A DNA stretch of 64,000 bases from Mycobacterium sp. MYCO198283 (GTDB taxonomy: Bacteria; Actinomycetota; Actinomycetes; Mycobacteriales; Mycobacteriaceae): positions 372,001-436,000 of the forward strand of contig NZ_JAJQJI010000003.1 in NCBI RefSeq assembly GCF_021213805.1, given 5' to 3'. The position numbers and the translations under genes were made by a program. The notes below the pieces were generated by a model. That model did no database searches, had not been told where the DNA came from, and saw nothing but the letters and a program-made list of their open reading frames with translations. Below are positions 63,923 to 64,000 of this stretch, one piece after another (positions within the stretch are counted from its first letter, which is position 1; each line of letters opens with the position of its first letter).

Positions 63923-64000
63923 GGCGATCAGGGTATGGGCCGACCCCGGTTGTTCACTGCCGGTTCGGGCAACGCGGTGCTTGCCGCCGTACGGAGGTCA

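Overview
The window is high-GC actinobacterial DNA. Protein signatures (MpaB/DUF2236, F420-type deazaflavin-dependent oxidoreductases, an antigen 85 mycolyltransferase, phosphatidylinositol-type mannosyltransferase, KstR/IdeR/RicR-like boxes) and gene order place it in Mycobacterium sensu lato, most likely a fast-growing Mycolicibacterium. From memory, the order is colinear with the M. tuberculosis interval Rv0509 (hemA) to Rv0564c (gpdA1), with insertions, losses and one apparent inversion. Orthology statements come from recalled families; no search was run.

Layout. 1-5287: heme operon hemA(3' end)-hemC-hemD-hemB followed by four small membrane proteins. 5300-11157: a copper-type P1B ATPase behind a RicR/CsoR-like operator, a TPR protein, a DUF2236/TetR pair and two head-to-head deazaflavin-dependent oxidoreductases. 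11216-18804: hemL, a histidine phosphatase and a cytochrome c maturation operon (ccsX-ccdA-resB-ccsA), then a proline-rich MinD-like ATPase. 18852-22328: DUF4229 protein with a 30-bp coding repeat, SnoaL-like protein, menA, MTA phosphorylase, NAD-dependent epimerase. 22409-31061: drug transporter, two-component system, glycosyltransferases, methyltransferase, a membrane molybdopterin oxidoreductase and a polytopic membrane protein. 31161-35227: a conservon-like histidine kinase/Roadblock/DUF742 set ending in an MHYT protein rather than a GTPase. 35290-39199: menE, pitA and two DUF3349 paralogues. 39225-44840: accessory region with an ABC exporter under an IdeR-like box and a five-gene WXG/lipoprotein module. 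44911-56306: SDR, menB, fadD8, menC, bpoC, menD, mannosyltransferase, menG. 56310-57903: a small proteostasis island (J-domain, Hsp20, MerR/HspR-like, acidic microprotein). 57959-63922: antigen 85-like protein, menJ, grcC1, htpX, a secreted protein and gpsA.

The core genes share a theme: they make respiratory cofactors. Heme (hemA-B-C-D-L), covalent cytochrome c (ccs/res) and menaquinone (menC, D, E, B, A, G, J plus the polyprenyl diphosphate synthase grcC1) are all here; only menF-type chorismate entry and the DHNA-CoA thioesterase step are not seen.

Most interesting are (i) the 41696-44840 module: a short WXG-motif protein, a membrane protein and two tandem duplicated lipoproteins, visibly less GC-rich in part and absent from the recalled M. 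tuberculosis order; (ii) the compact Hsp20/J-domain/MerR island; and (iii) several regulator boxes that match the function of the gene they precede (copper, iron, phosphate, acyl-CoA ligase). I saw no rRNA, tRNA, CRISPR array, insertion sequence or replication origin.
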